NCBI GenBank assembly: GCA_019279435.1
Contig: JAAALK010000287.1
Coordinates: 30,566,162-30,630,161 of the forward strand
DNA: 64,000 nt
Direction of reading: 5' to 3'
Source of the DNA: Zizania palustris
Lineage: Eukaryota > Streptophyta > Magnoliopsida > Poales > Poaceae
Shown here: one piece after another, positions 11,627-24,068 of the stretch
How the letters are laid out: each line of letters starts with the position of its first letter
Position numbering within the stretch: position 1 is the first letter of the stretch
Notes under the pieces: model-generated
Database searches by the model: none
What the model saw: the letters and a program-made list of their open reading frames with translations, nothing else
Told to the model about the DNA's origin: nothing
Program-made: the position numbers and the translations under genes

Positions 11627-13449
11627 TCAATGGTTTGTCTGCTTCAGAGCTGTATTTCTCTATCAATGGTGTGTTGTTTGAATGGAGACTTTATATGCTG
11701 AAATAAGCTTTAGCCTCTAAAGCTTAGGCAAGCGGCAGAGCCTTGCATTAGGATTGTTCGAGTTTTGTAATATTGTACTCTAATTTGATTGATTGATCCT
11801 CAATCAAAAGCATAATCTACTGGCAATTTTCAACGATAGGTGATGTTTTGTCATGGATTGTGACTTGGGAGGTATCCAACCTTTTTTTGACAGATTTTTT
11901 GGCCCTTGCATAGTACAAACATAGGATTAGGGTTTCTTTGTCATACAAACTTGTCATCATTCATCAGAATTAACCTGTTATTATATATACCATGTGAATT
12001 CCTGATTGGCTCTTAGGACCATTATACCATATGCTCTCTCCAACTAAGAACAAGGTAGGCTTGAACGAATTTCACAAGAAATAGTGCAATTAAGAGTAAA
12101 TTTCACAAACCACAGTTATTGTCAGAACCATCAGTTTAATATAACTTTGGCTAGGCATTTCAGAAAACTGCAACAATAGCTGATGAATTTATCAGAAATT
12201 TGTAACCTTGTTTTGTCTTATATGTCAGGCATTACTGCTGCCGTTTTACAAGAAAGTGATAGTTAGACAAGGCAGTTGTATTATAAAATTTATTCCTCAA
12301 TTAATAATAGGTGATCATGCATTTCAACGGGGCCTAACAATGATAATGAAACAATGACAACTTCCAACTTAAAAGGGAGAAAAACAAGCTGATTATTTCC
12401 AAAAATCCAAACTGGAATGTAAAATAAAGAGCTATCAAATCTTAGTAGGAGCCTCTCCTATCAGCCATCAGCTTTCACTTATTGATCCATGTCCACTCAG
12501 AATGGCAAATACACATTGCCCACAATTTGAGTAAGGGAAAAAACAACTTGATGTATGCGCCTAATTTAAGGGTGCGTTTGGTTCTGCTGTGAGCTGTGAA
12601 AAAGCTGCTGTGAGCTGCCTGCTGTGAAAAAGCTGCTGTGAACTGTCTGCTGTGAAAAAGCTAAAAGTCGTTTGGTTGAAGCTGCTGTGAAAAAACTGCT
12701 GTGAGCTGACTGTTTTTATAACTTACATAATTTTCACCATTATAATATTCTATACATATATATAAATAGGAAACACTCAACATTGATGCAACTAAATAAC
12801 TAAAAAATATATTAGATAAATAAAAAATTCATAGTTCATATTATAAAATAACCGACCACATATTATCTCATGAAATTGTGCAATGCAATATAAACCATAA
12901 TAATGTTAGATCAATTAAGACACCTTGAATTCATACTATTTAATCTGTACTAAAAATCAGAAAAGCAGGGTCCAGGCTGCTTCCAAATTTGTACTAGAAA
13001 AAAGCTGCTTTTTCACAACAGAAGCAGTTTTGGTAAACCCGTTTGGTTCAGCTTCTGCTTTTTCACAGCAGAAGCAGATTTTAAAAGCAGAACCAAACGC
13101 ACCCTAAGTTCTGTTTCTGAAGTCAGAAAGTCTTGTTCGAACTCCCAATAATCAGCTGCTTCCAAAGCCCCACCAAATTGAAATGTATGTTAGAAAAAAA
13201 AAGAATGTCAAATGTGCCTCAAAATGCCTTCTCCAGACACCTGGGTCGATGTTACATGTTGCTGCAACATATGATAATCCCACAATTCTGAAGATACAAC
13301 CATACAGGTTCCAACTGCCAGTCATTTACAGCAGTATCAAGCTGTACCTTTATTCTTATCCCATATTCCCATGTAACCACTATCCATAAGCTATAACTTA
13401 ACAAATTAAAATGGCGAAATTGTACCAGCTGCTGAACAAATGATATATA
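11627..13449. other. Intergenic region between BUBR1 and BIG (3' ends facing)
   Basis: The two genes converge here. Apart from the Tourist element at 12570-13104 I see only AT-rich DNA that must include both 3'UTRs. No further open frame with coding character is present. Confidence 0.7.
12570..13104. mobile_element. Tourist MITE, family A copy 1
   Basis: The termini GGGTGCGTTTGGTTCTG and CAGAACCAAACGCACCC are perfect inverse repeats, and TAA flanks both ends (12567-12569, 13105-13107), as for PIF/Harbinger-type MITEs. Subterminal DNA contains several copies of GCTGCTGTGAAAAAGCT on the left, mirrored by TTTTTCACAGCAGAAGC on the right. The 535-bp interior has no transposase frame. It is related to the element at 32967-33478. 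Confidence 0.85.
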
Positions 13450-16400
13450 CTATACTGATATTATAGGACCTATTGATGACTGGAAGATATCATACAGTGC
13501 AAGCTGAACTTCTCCAGAGCTATGTTCACAGCGAATGAGGTTAGCTAGCAAGGGGGAAAAGAGGGACAAGTTTCTCCTAAAGCAAACCCTTTCTAGGCCA
13601 CCCAGTAATCGCATTACATGAAGGACCAGTGAAGTTCTAGCAGATAGTTCCTCTTTCTTAGCAGTGTCCAAAGGCAGTATCCAGTGTAAAGCTCGATCTC
13701 TACGATAAGCATCGTTAGATAGCCCATGCCCTGTACAGTTCAGATACTTCCGTAGTATTTTCTCAGAAACAAGCATAATTTGTGACTCAATGTTCATATC
13801 TTCTGCCATCGATGGTTTGTCATGAAGCAGAGCTTGCAGAAGTTTGAGGTAGCTTTCGTAAGACTCATTCTCGAAATGAGTGACTGCTGGCTCAGATACC
13901 TCCAAAAGGGAACATGCTTTATGGAATCTCATGTTTAAGGTAGATTCAGAGCTCACTTCACTTGCATGTGATGCAATGGCTGATAGCATCTCCAAAATTA
14001 TTTGCATATGCTCAGCGCAAAAAGACTGCCTATGTGTCTCATACAATTTAACTATGCCCTGGAGAGAAGACAGGAAATGGTGAGTGTGATCTAAGTACAT
14101 TTGTTGGCATGCTGAAAATGCAGGAAAACTCCAAGGGAATTACTGTCAAATTTAATTACAAAAAAGTACCTGAACAACCAAGAGCTGCTGTGACATATGA
14201 TTCTTCATTTTAACAATGGCATAAGATGCCGTTTCCATATTAGCTTCCTCCTCATCTTCATTGTATATGTCATGATCTGAATATCGCTCAGCTTCAGAAT
14301 AAGATTCATTTCTATCTGGAATTTCTATATCTTGCATCATCCTAACTATTTTGTCAAACACAACAAATGTATGTGCTGCTGATTGTTTAAAACACAACAA
14401 CAACTCTTTCCACTCCTCCTTGGAGAGTTTTCTTGCAAGTCCTTCTGTTAAATGCTGAAAAACAGAAAATCCTGTGCTAGCAGATTGTCTATAAGGGCTT
14501 CTGATAAAGCTTACAACAACAGAAGTAACTCTAGAAAGTTCTGGCCGCATCACATCGAAAAAAGTAATGTATAAATCCACTAAACACTTCACTGCTACTG
14601 TTTTACTTTCAAAATTCCAAGAATCACCCTCAGTTCTATTAATGTGACCATTTGTTGTAGAATTATCACTGCCAAATAGAGGATAAATAACAGATTCAAA
14701 GATATTTCTCCAGAAGAATTGCGAGAAGAGGTGCCCATGATCCTTCAAGATGTCAAAGAGTACTTCCACTGCACCTTTTCTGATTGTTGGTCTTGTGTCA
14801 GTTGTCAATCTAGCTAGACCTGGAAAACAGAAATAAAGATAGAACTGTTACAAGTGCCACATGTTTCCAAATTGACAGACCCAGAAAGATCAATGTAATT
14901 TGTGAAAGTAAAAATAACAAACCAGCAAGCAGAGGAACCCAGAAATAAACATGCTCATCCTTGTGCAGCGTGGAATTCCCGTCGGAATGATCTAAATTAT
15001 TTGGCTCGTGGTCAGTATCCTTTTCATGACAAACAAATCCTTCCTCGGCAAGTTTAACGGCACAAAACCGAAGAAATGCAATAGCATTGAGACTGGCATC
15101 GCTGCTAAATTTACTACTCGTGAATGTAATAAGACATTTAACACAATCAGTAAATGTTGTGGTTTCAGTCTCAGTTATGTATGGAAAATAGTCCCAGACT
15201 ATCTTTTCCATGGTTTCAAATGCCAACAGAACAATACTTCTGCGATCATCAGCAGTAAAAACCTGTAAGAAGATGAAATATCAAAAATATTGAGTGGTGA
15301 TGCAGCAATGTTCATCTAGTTGTTTCTTGAGAACTAGTTCCTCAATTGTGTTAATGTAATCATAAAAAACTAAATTAACCATAGAACATCATACATACCA
15401 TAAAAACACTTTTCCATCCCGATTTTATATTGCTAACACGACTCAAAACCATTTGTGAGATGCATCGAACTATAAGTTCTCGTACTTCTGAAGCATTGCT
15501 TTTCTGCATAACAACTGCAAAAGGTTGCAAGAATTCATTCTGGAAATTGTAATTTGCCAGTTCCTCTCTTTCCAGGAACTTCATCGCAAGCTGCCTCAAA
15601 GAGTCCATAACAAATATTGCTACTGATAGATTTTCTGACAATCCCACAGAAACAAAGAAGTCTGATAGAACTTTCCAAATATGAGACCACACTAGACGTA
15701 TGCGGTTCATATTGTAATGCCTGCACAAATACAACTTTGAATTAGATCCAAGTATAAAATTACTGATAATTGTTGCATGATGTGTCATTTCATGTATCTG
15801 GAATATATTCTTAGAGTAAATTTTGCAAAAGACTTACGCAATCTCCACAATCTTTGTTAGGCAGAAGATGCGAGGTTCTGTAGGTGAGTGCAACTCTGTC
15901 ATTGAGACTTTACAAAGAGCTTTCACAAAAGCAACAATTGCATCACTATCTAATCTCTGGCTATGAGCAAATATATGATTTAACTCAAAAATGCCAATCT
16001 GCTCTAACAAATTTATGTTTGATATGAAGCTATTTATCTGTTCAGGAGTAACCAATGGCGAGACATTATTTTTAGCTGCTGTGCTGTCATAAGAACCCCC
16101 TCTGACAGCAGCCATTACAGCTGGATTCTGAAGAGCATTAGTTCGCTGTGAAGCTGTAGTGGTACTTGACTTCTGTGTTTTTTCTTCTGACTCAACCAGA
16201 GGCACTGTCAAAAATGAAGCATCAGTAGGTGCTCCCTCTCCAAGGAGATGCAAATGCTCAAACCGTGAAAGACATGTTAGTACATGCTCCCAGGAATCCT
16301 GCAAATAGTCACCATCTTCAATTGCGATGGATATTATAGCCTGTCAAAAGACATTAAGTAGACAAACATCATTACATTAAAATTGACAAATAGGTCTAAG

Positions 16401-19400
16401 TCTAACTATTAGATTCAAATATTAGTCGGTTTGGTGTTAATAAATGATAGGATCAGGTTTATAATCCAGTACAAGTGTAAACACTTTGGAATTTGGATAG
16501 TTCAAGCTCTTTTGTACTGTTGAGAAATGTAGAAACTAGTGAAAAAAGATTAACAGACAGAAGAAAGATAAGTCTATACAAGAAACAAGTTATTGTTTTA
16601 TTTTCAAGAAAAAAACAAGAACCAAGTTTGCCTTTGTGAGTTCCTACCTTGACAGCATCCACATTCTTTTGTTTCATGTCTGCAGCACAATGGAGATATG
16701 TGAATTTGGCTACAGATGTCACAAAAGCATCTCGCTGTGTCTGCATACACATTACAGCGGTGACATGCACTGCAGATCTGAATCCTTGCAAACACTGCGA
16801 TGTGGCAGCTTTATCATCACTTTGGTCAAGTGTCACACTGAATGCTGCCATCATAGGGGCCCAACAAACCTCCATCATAAATCTTAAAATGGTTGTATCA
16901 GTAATAGCATGAAATATAGATCTGCAGAGACAAAAGTTTTAATCACTATAAATGTATTAGCTGACAAAAGTTATTGGTCTATGAATAACCTTCTTTCTTA
17001 CTCTGATTTTCCACTCTTTGCTTTGAATTTCTCTTGTATGTTCTTGATGAGCAAGTCATTTGCTCCGAGTGCCTTGTCTTCAGCATGTTTCCAGTTGACA
17101 AGGTTGATAATGTTATCCAAGCCTAAGAGCTTAATTACACTACTAGGTTGCTTGCTTTGTGGAGCTGATGAATCAGCACTCATTTTGATCTCATTTTTGA
17201 CAATTTGATCATACAATGTACTCAGAAAAGCTTCAGGCAAATCCTTCCCATCATCAATTCCTCGGTTATTGCGAATGAAATCAGACTTGGACATCTGCAT
17301 GCAGAAATTTTGATTAATGAACAAACCTTCTGATATCGATAACAGCGGGAAACAGTAATATAGCTGACCTTATCTTTGACCATTGTATTATGAGCATCAG
17401 TATTGAGCATGATTACAGAATAAGCGAGAACATATGCAGTATCTGCACTGGTAAAAGAATTTGGATTGCATTTGCAGTATCGTTCAGCAAACTTTTCCAT
17501 GATTCGATCAATTTTCTGTGCTTCTCCAGGCAACCTAAAACCTCGCAAGTAATACCTAATGGCTTCACCAAAGTCCATACCTTCAAAGTTCAGGGCATCT
17601 GCATATGCATGCATTACTTTGATAGGGAATTCATCTCTTTCGCCCAAATAGTCCCCAATCATTGTAGCATTTAAACCAGAAGTATTTCTCAAGAAGGAAG
17701 CAACATCTTCTGGGGAATGAGCTATTTTCTTGCTTTTAATGAGAAAATCAATGCCCTTGGAAGGTTTCCTGTTAAACAAGGAAATTCCTTTCTGCAGAAC
17801 GAAATTTGCAGTTCAGTAATCCAAATGTGAAACCCTCTTAGAAACAGTTTAACAATGGTGAAAATTTAAGTGAAGCATACAGATATATCTCATACCTGAA
17901 TTTCTATTTTATAAGCACGGCGCTGCTCAAGTGAGGAAGAACCAGATAGATCTGGGATACTGGAGTCAGATTGCAGTTCAAAATCAATTAGACTTCCATC
18001 TTCTCCCACAAGGATGTTAGGATTGTCTATTGAATTTAATGAAGTTTCAGAAGGTATGGGTGACAATTCACCAATTCTCAACTGTTGGTCCATCCATGAG
18101 CCCATTGATTTTATTACAGTTGCAAGGCACTTGACTGACTCAATCCGAAAAGTCTGGTCTTGGGCAATGGTTAATGTTGTTGCAGATCCAGGAGGAACTC
18201 CTAGTGCAGTCTTTAAAAGTCCATTGACAATCCTGCAAAGATATGTTGGAATTAAAGGTGTTTTAACTATGATAAAGAGAGAGTGAACTACAATTTTCAT
18301 AGAACTGCAATCAGATCATGCATCAATTGTTATGTGGTGTGTGACTTGCATGCCTCTAAAGAATCACATACCAGCTGACTGTTGCTATTAATTTGCATTT
18401 TAATAACAAAATTGAAGGTGGTGATTCATCAAGAATAAAATTACATACCTTTCAAAGATATTTGGTGCATCAACATCACAATCATAGTTCACAAAGATAT
18501 CGATAATAACCTGAGATTCTTTACAGATCTTCTCCAACAGGTTTAGAATTGTCATTTTCTGCAGAAAGCTAGGTTGATGGACATTTTCCAGAACCCTTAG
18601 GACAAGCATGGGAAAAAATATTCCAATTTCCTCTTTCAGCCCAGATCTAAATCTTGACAGCAAACCCACAAATATGGAGCACAATAGCTGGAAAATACTC
18701 ATCGCTGATAAGGCACTGTTCTTCAACAAGGACAAACAAAGATACTGCTTGATTGCTCCAAGGTATCTGCATCAAAAGAAAAACCTGAAGTATAAGAGTT
18801 TTATTCTCCATCGGGGTCATAGTAAACTGGATGCTCTTTATGGAATAACGTAAAGAAAATCTAAGAAAGGCCAGAAATTGTCATACAGTGGTAGGAAGTT
18901 TGATTAACAATAATCATATTTTTAGCACTGCAATTTCCACCTTATACAAATAAGGATGAATATATTTTGAAAACAAAGAATAAAGTAATAATCATTCTTA
19001 TTATAAATAAAATATCATGCACTCTGCTCTCTCTCCTGGGAGACACATCACATATGCCGCTCATGCATTAATACTTCATCATTTTATTCCCTTTTTCTGT
19101 GTGGCTCATTAATTATTATTTTCCTTTTTAGTAAGTAGAGAGACTGCCACGAATTAAGATAGCATTCAAATATAGATTACCATCAGGACATCATTTCAAA
19201 AGGCAATTAAAATGCAAAATATAAAGTCACACAAACATGTATAAACCACCATAGATTCATCACATGGCACTTTTGTTCCTAGCAAAATTCTTGTCCATCA
19301 CAATGCATTAAAGATACACCCAAATATTGAAACATCTAACCAGACATTAACAAAGCTCATCTGGATTGAGAAAATACTATACTAATATCAGGAAAACATG

Positions 19401-20574
19401 TATCCGTAATTTCAGAGTTACTACTAGGCAAACAAGAAGTCCACATATCCATTACTATATTGTCCATTTTATTCCTTCCTTCCCTCAGTCATTTAAGCCA
19501 TCTGCATTCTTCCAAGTCACTGCAACCATCTTGAGCAAGTTGAACTGTTAAAATGTGCAGAACTAAAACAACAATGATTATCATATCATACCTTTCATTT
19601 GTTCTCCAGAACGCCCCAGCATTGTCGATAACCATCTTGAGCAACTCAAGAGACAACACCTTTCCCCGCAGAAGCACCTGATCCTCGGGGTTATCTGGAG
19701 CGGAGAACTTCATTGATAGCTTGCACAGGTTCTTGAACAGTGTCAGCCCATCCTCCCTGATATTGCTCATGCCAGCATCATCCTTCCCATCAATCTCAGA
19801 CGGCACAACCGGAGTCCCTGGCTCAGGAGCATCGCTTCCCTCCATTGCCTCATTTATAAAACTCTGTGCCACCTGAACGATGCTGGAGTCATTCAGGTTG
19901 CGATCAGACATGTCCATCATGTCCATGATCGACACTGTCCGTACTCGCACATCCACGGAATCCACCTCCACGCGCGCAAACACGATCACCAGCACCTGCG
20001 CAAGTGCCAGCTTAGCACAGAGCTGATTAGCACCGCTACTGCTACTGAGGTATATATTGTAACAGGTTTTGAGCATATGGCCGAGGCCCTCCCCGCGGAT
20101 GGTGATGGAGGGGCACCTCGCGGCGGCCACGAGTGCACGAAGGGTGGAGAGCTCCATGGTGTCATCGGCAAGCGCACCGCAGGATAGGACGGCCGCGAGG
20201 AGCTTGGAAGGGGGGGAGTCATCGTTGGCGGCGCCGAGGTCACCGAGGAGGAGGCGGTGGTAGAGGAGCTTGGTAACGCAATCAAGCGCGGGATCGGCGA
20301 CCTTGGGAGACGCGGACTCGAGGGCGAGGAGAAGCGCGTGGAGGCAGGCGTCGGCAGCGGCGGCTGGCAGGCCGAGGAGCGGCGAGGTATGCGGCGACGT
20401 GGGGTCGGGCGGCGGGTACACCGACGAGGAGAGGACGTCGAGCGCCGCCTTGGCGGCGGCGACGAGGGCCGAGTGCTTCCGCCACGCCGCGTTCTTAATG
20501 ATCCGGTCCAGCGCCGGGCCGAGCACGCGCCCCGACGGGGACGCACCACCGATTGGCGCCACCGGGGAAGCCAT
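13450..20574 (-). CDS. BIG: BIG-type ARF guanine nucleotide exchange factor (Sec7 domain)
   Basis: Large ARF-GEF of the BIG1-4 plant class, which activates ARF GTPases at the trans-Golgi and endosomes for coat recruitment. Eleven exons on the minus strand: 20574-19592, 18766-18449, 18232-17896, 17791-17369, 17294-17002, 16921-16648, 16340-15838, 15720-15399, 15262-14923, 14819-14170, 14058-13450. All junctions keep phase and give 1683 aa, close to the usual 1,700-1,790. Exon 1 encodes the dimerisation/cyclophilin-binding region (ALDRIIKNAAWRKHSALV). The HUS box region follows, with NYDCDVDAPNIFER. The Sec7 domain spans about residues 547-735, with the catalytic glutamic finger in FRLPGEAQ (Glu636) and AYSVIMLNTDAHN. 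HDS-type helical repeats fill the C-terminal half (HYNMNRIRLVWSHIW). Start is the ATG at 20574. It shares a compact promoter with MED18. Confidence 0.95.
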
Positions 20575-20880
20575 TGCCACAAGCGAGGCCCTCAGGTAAC
20601 GGTTCTAGGCTGCGGCGGAGACGGCGGTCGTCGCCACCCCGGTCATTGGAGGAGGAGGAGGAGGAGATCTGAGACGACGGGTGCGTGGGGTGGAAGAGAG
20701 GAGGAGAGACCAGGGGAGGGGTAGGACTGACATTTTCTCTTTCCTAGGGGTTGAATTGTAAATTAGTTAGGGGTAGTACTGACATTTTCTATTTCCTTAG
20801 GGGTTTAATTGTAAATTAGGCGCCGCCGTTCGCGCGAGGCATTTTATCACTCCACCCCCTCTCCTTAGTCGAATTCTCCT
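20575..20880. promoter_or_regulatory. Bidirectional promoter region of BIG and MED18 with a 52-bp tandem duplication
   Basis: BIG starts leftward at 20574, and the MED18 leader starts near 20880 going right, so about 300 bp must serve both. The middle contains two head-to-tail copies of a unit of about 52 bp, beginning at 20721 and 20773, each with GACATTTTCT, TTCC(T)TAGGGGTT and AATTGTAAATTAG. No clear TATA box is visible on either side. Promoter function is inferred from geometry. Confidence 0.6.
20720..20819. repeat. Tandem 52-bp duplication in the shared promoter
   Basis: Copy 1 is 20721-20772 and copy 2 is 20773-20819 (the end is truncated). They differ at a handful of positions. The repeated core is GACATTTTCT followed by an AGGGGTT motif and AATTGTAAATTAG. 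Confidence 0.85.
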
Positions 20881-21199
20881 CGTCTCCATTGCTGCGACGC
20901 CTAGCTAGTTGCCCTAGGTCCGAGCAGGAGCGGCTCGACTCGAGGGTGCGAGGTCCGGGACGGCGCAGCCTAGCACGTCGGATCGCCTCCCTCCCCGAAG
21001 CCGACGCCTCCGCCGCACCGGCGATTGCCGCCGCTAGGGCAAAGGTGAGCGCTTTCTGTTCCTGCAAGGCAACTGTTCGACGAAATTCCGCTACATGGTT
21101 TTGGGATTTGTGTTTGTGCGACAGGATAGCTGGGGGCACGAGTAGGATCTCGGCTTCTCTGACTCTTCCAGGCGTTCCTAGCAGGAAGCAGTAGGGTTG

Positions 21200-23008
21200 A
21201 TGGAGTGCGTGGTGCAGGGGATCATCGAGACCCAGGTATTGGCGGTATTGCTCTTCTTGTCACTTGGCTGGTGGACTGATATCAGCGGTGGTTATCCATG
21301 GGGTCAGCGGTTTGTTCATGGGAGCTGTAATTTTTTCGAGAAGTAAACAATTGTAGTTATGCTCAGTTGCAAAGGCATTGGCTTGCACCCTTGAAGCTAA
21401 CATTCGGTCCATGGGTTGGACATGGGTGCATTCTTGATTTCTGTAGGATGGCCTTTCTAGGATGTTAGTAGCCTCAGCTGCCACTTGGTACTAAGTGTGT
21501 TGATCTTGCATGAGCTTTCGTGCTTGTTGCTTGTATCTAGATTTAATATTAATTTTTGGCAGAGACTATTTGGCCTTTTGGATGCGGTAAGAACCTTGTC
21601 CAAGGATTTGGAATGTAGATTTTTCAAGTTTGTTAAATGAGGTTTCTACCACTTGATTTAGGATACCGTTTTTGTTTTTTGGAGTTTTCAGTGTAACTGT
21701 CCCCCAATACTAACTGATGCTAGAGGTAAGATTTTGTCGACAGTTCATTGCGTATATGATCATTTGTTAGGTTTTTTATAGTTTCCTCTTGTTAGCTTAC
21801 CAATACATTACTTCAGAGTTCAGAATAAAAACTATTACACAAAAGTGAGATTAATCATACATGTCAACCATGTTTCTCCACTTTGAGGGCACTCTGCCAC
21901 ATGGATTTGTTTTGCTTCTATCTGCTCCATATGTTGATATGATTCTGTTTAAAACACAATAGGAGGATGTTGTTACATTTTTACATTAAAGGGATTGATT
22001 TATATATGCTTGTATGTTTCTTCTGTGGGAGCATCACGTAACCTTCACTCAGTTTTAAACCCTTTATTGCTTTTTCATCATTGTAACGTTTCATTGGTTT
22101 TCTTATTATGCAGCATGTTGAAGCTCTTGAGGTTCTTCTCCAGGGTCTCTCTGGTGTCCCAAAAGAACGTGTCAGGGTGCACGAGCTCTGTCTTAAAAGT
22201 GGCCCCAGTCTAGGTCAGTTTGTGAATTCACTGTTCTTGTGGTCATATGCAATTGTTATATTCATTTACATCTTCCAGTCATACAGGGGTCGTCCCATCA
22301 GAGGTTCGTCTATTGTGTGACTTAGCTCAGTCTACGCCATCCTGGTAACTTGCTTTGTTTTCAGCTGCTGAAAAATTACCTTTCTGTGATAGTTGGTAAT
22401 AATCTGGAGCCTGAAATATTTGATGTAGGACCATAAGACATGTTGGAGGTTCCATGAGAGGTGCTGGTGCAGAGCAAATCTCAGTTCTTGTGCGGGCAAT
22501 TGTAGAGAGCAAAGCCAGCAACAATGTCTTGCGTTACTTCTATGGTATAGGATACAAGTTAGATCATGAACTTCTGAAGATAGGATTTGCATTTCGTTTC
22601 CACCGAGGTGCCCAGATAACTGTGACTGTTACTTCTGTTAACAAGCTACCCAAACTCCATGCCACCGAGGAAGCTGTGCCGATCACTCCTGCAATACAGC
22701 TAGTGGAAATCACAGCTCCTGCTGCTGCTGACAATTACAACGATGTTGTTTCAGCTGTCACTGCATTCTGTGAATATCTAGCACCGTAAGTACCCCTTAG
22801 CCTGAGCCTCGAGATTATTGTTAGTCTGACAAATTTAATACTACATCAAACACTTTTATTCTTTTAAATGAACTTTAATCTCATAAGACTGCAAACGCCC
22901 TGCAGGCTTCTTCATCTCTCTAAACCAGGCAATTCGACTGGAATTGTCCCAACTGCTGGCACTGCTGCTGCCTCGCTCATGTCAAGTGGTGGTGGTAAAA
23001 CCTTGTGA
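21200..23008 (+). CDS. MED18: Mediator of RNA polymerase II subunit 18
   Basis: Head-module subunit of Mediator, acting in the nucleus between transcription factors and RNA polymerase II. A 5'UTR intron (21045-21124) precedes the ATG. Coding exons are 21200-21235, 22114-22213, 22287-22344, 22429-22785 and 22906-23008, all in phase, for 217 aa, matching the roughly 219 aa of plant MED18. Diagnostic stretches are MECVVQGIIETQ at the start, HVEALEVLLQGLSGVP, RLLCDLAQ, VGGSMRGAGAEQISVLVR, FYGIGYKLDHELLKIGFAF and the C-terminal VVSAVTAFCEYLAP...HLSKPGNSTGIVPT, ending in GGGKTL. The first coding exon holds only 12 codons. It is transcribed away from BIG. Confidence 0.95.
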
Positions 23009-23791
23009 TCTCTGTCATATGTGATGGTTGCAATGCCAATATGCAGGTAGTGATATGATCTCTGCTGGTCATCCCACTTAGAGAATGTGCCCTGTTTAAT
23101 TTTAAAACTTTAGACAGCATCCCCACGGTTTCTTTTGTCATTGTACACTCAAGCTTCAGTTTTGCCCTCCCCTTTGCCTACCTTATATATTTTTCCTCGA
23201 GGGATGGAAATTGAAATGCGGAGATGAAACAGTGGTTGCAGCGGGAGAATTCTTTTAGAGCATATATACTACTCTTGAACTAGTATTATATTATATGATA
23301 CGTAAGCAAGATTGTTTTTTTATAAAAAATGATATAATGTATAGTGTTAAAGATAGAACTTTTCTAACATAAAAAATTATAAAAATATGTATACTTTATC
23401 CAACAAGTAACTATCGAACTAAAAAATATTATTATTTAATTTATAAAACTAGTATTTGTATATATATAATATATACCTTATCTTAGCTTGCTTAACACTA
23501 TTTCCAAATCAAAAAAATATTTTTAACATCATCACTTTTTTCAAATTATGAGAATATTTTAAACGCCATCACTTTTTTCAAATTATGAGAGCAGAACCGG
23601 GAAAAGTGCAGCCCAAATGCTACACATCTCTAAAAGCGTGGTGTTTAAAATATTTAAAGAGATTAATTAATTTAGAAATACTTGCTCTCATGCTCTTCCG
23701 CACCTCCCGCACCAAATATGACAGTTCTTCATTTAAAATCAGATTTCAAAATTTGATTGATCTTGGGATAGAAAATTTTGATTTAAGATTT
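23009..23791. other. Intergenic region between MED18 and U2
   Basis: The MED18 3'UTR (to roughly 23250) is followed by AT-rich DNA with repeated short motifs such as ATCACTTTTTTCAAATTATGAGA, present twice near 23525-23610. I see no gene. The open frame at 23585-23893 runs into the U2 gene antisense and is rejected. Confidence 0.6.
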
Positions 23792-23990
23792 GGTTGGGAT
23801 GCGCCGGGACGAGGCAGAAGTGCAACGCCAGGTCGACGCGAGAGGGCCCCAGTGGCAAGCCACTGCTGTGGGCCCTCTCCCAAGAAAAATTAATTTAATA
23901 TCGAAGTGGGCTCATGGCCCACATATCAGATATTAAACTGATAAGAACAGATACTACACTTGATCTTAGCCAAAAGGCCGAGAAAGGTAT
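23792..23990 (-). ncRNA. U2: U2 spliceosomal snRNA, copy 1
   Basis: RNA core of the U2 snRNP, which pairs with the intron branch point. Read on the minus strand it begins ATACCTTTCTCGGCC and continues through TTTTGGCTAAGATCAAG, the branch-point recognition segment GTGTAGTATCTGTTC, stem IIa (TCTGATATGTGGGCC), an Sm-type site AATTTTTCTTGG, then stem-loops III and IV, to about CCCAACCA. Length near 199 nt matches plant U2. The branch-pairing and Sm segments are canonical, and the promoter has well-placed USE and TATA elements, so it is probably functional. Confidence 0.95.
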
Positions 23991-24014
23991 GAATTGTCCT
24001 GTCGCCCTGAGCCT

Positions 24015-24068
24015 CTTCTTATACCCGCCCATTCGCCTCCTTCCATTCAGAACTGGCGAGGTGGTACT
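24015..24068 (-). promoter_or_regulatory. U2 copy 1 promoter: USE and TATA
   Basis: On the minus strand AGTACCACCTCG (24068-24057) fits the plant snRNA upstream sequence element RTCCCACATCG at 9 of 11 positions. GGGTATAAGAAG (24026-24015) is the TATA box, about 30 bp before the RNA start. The USE-to-TATA distance is of the Pol II type (near 35 bp). The block between them, GAAGGAGGCGAATGGGCGGG, is largely shared with U2 copy 2. Confidence 0.8.
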
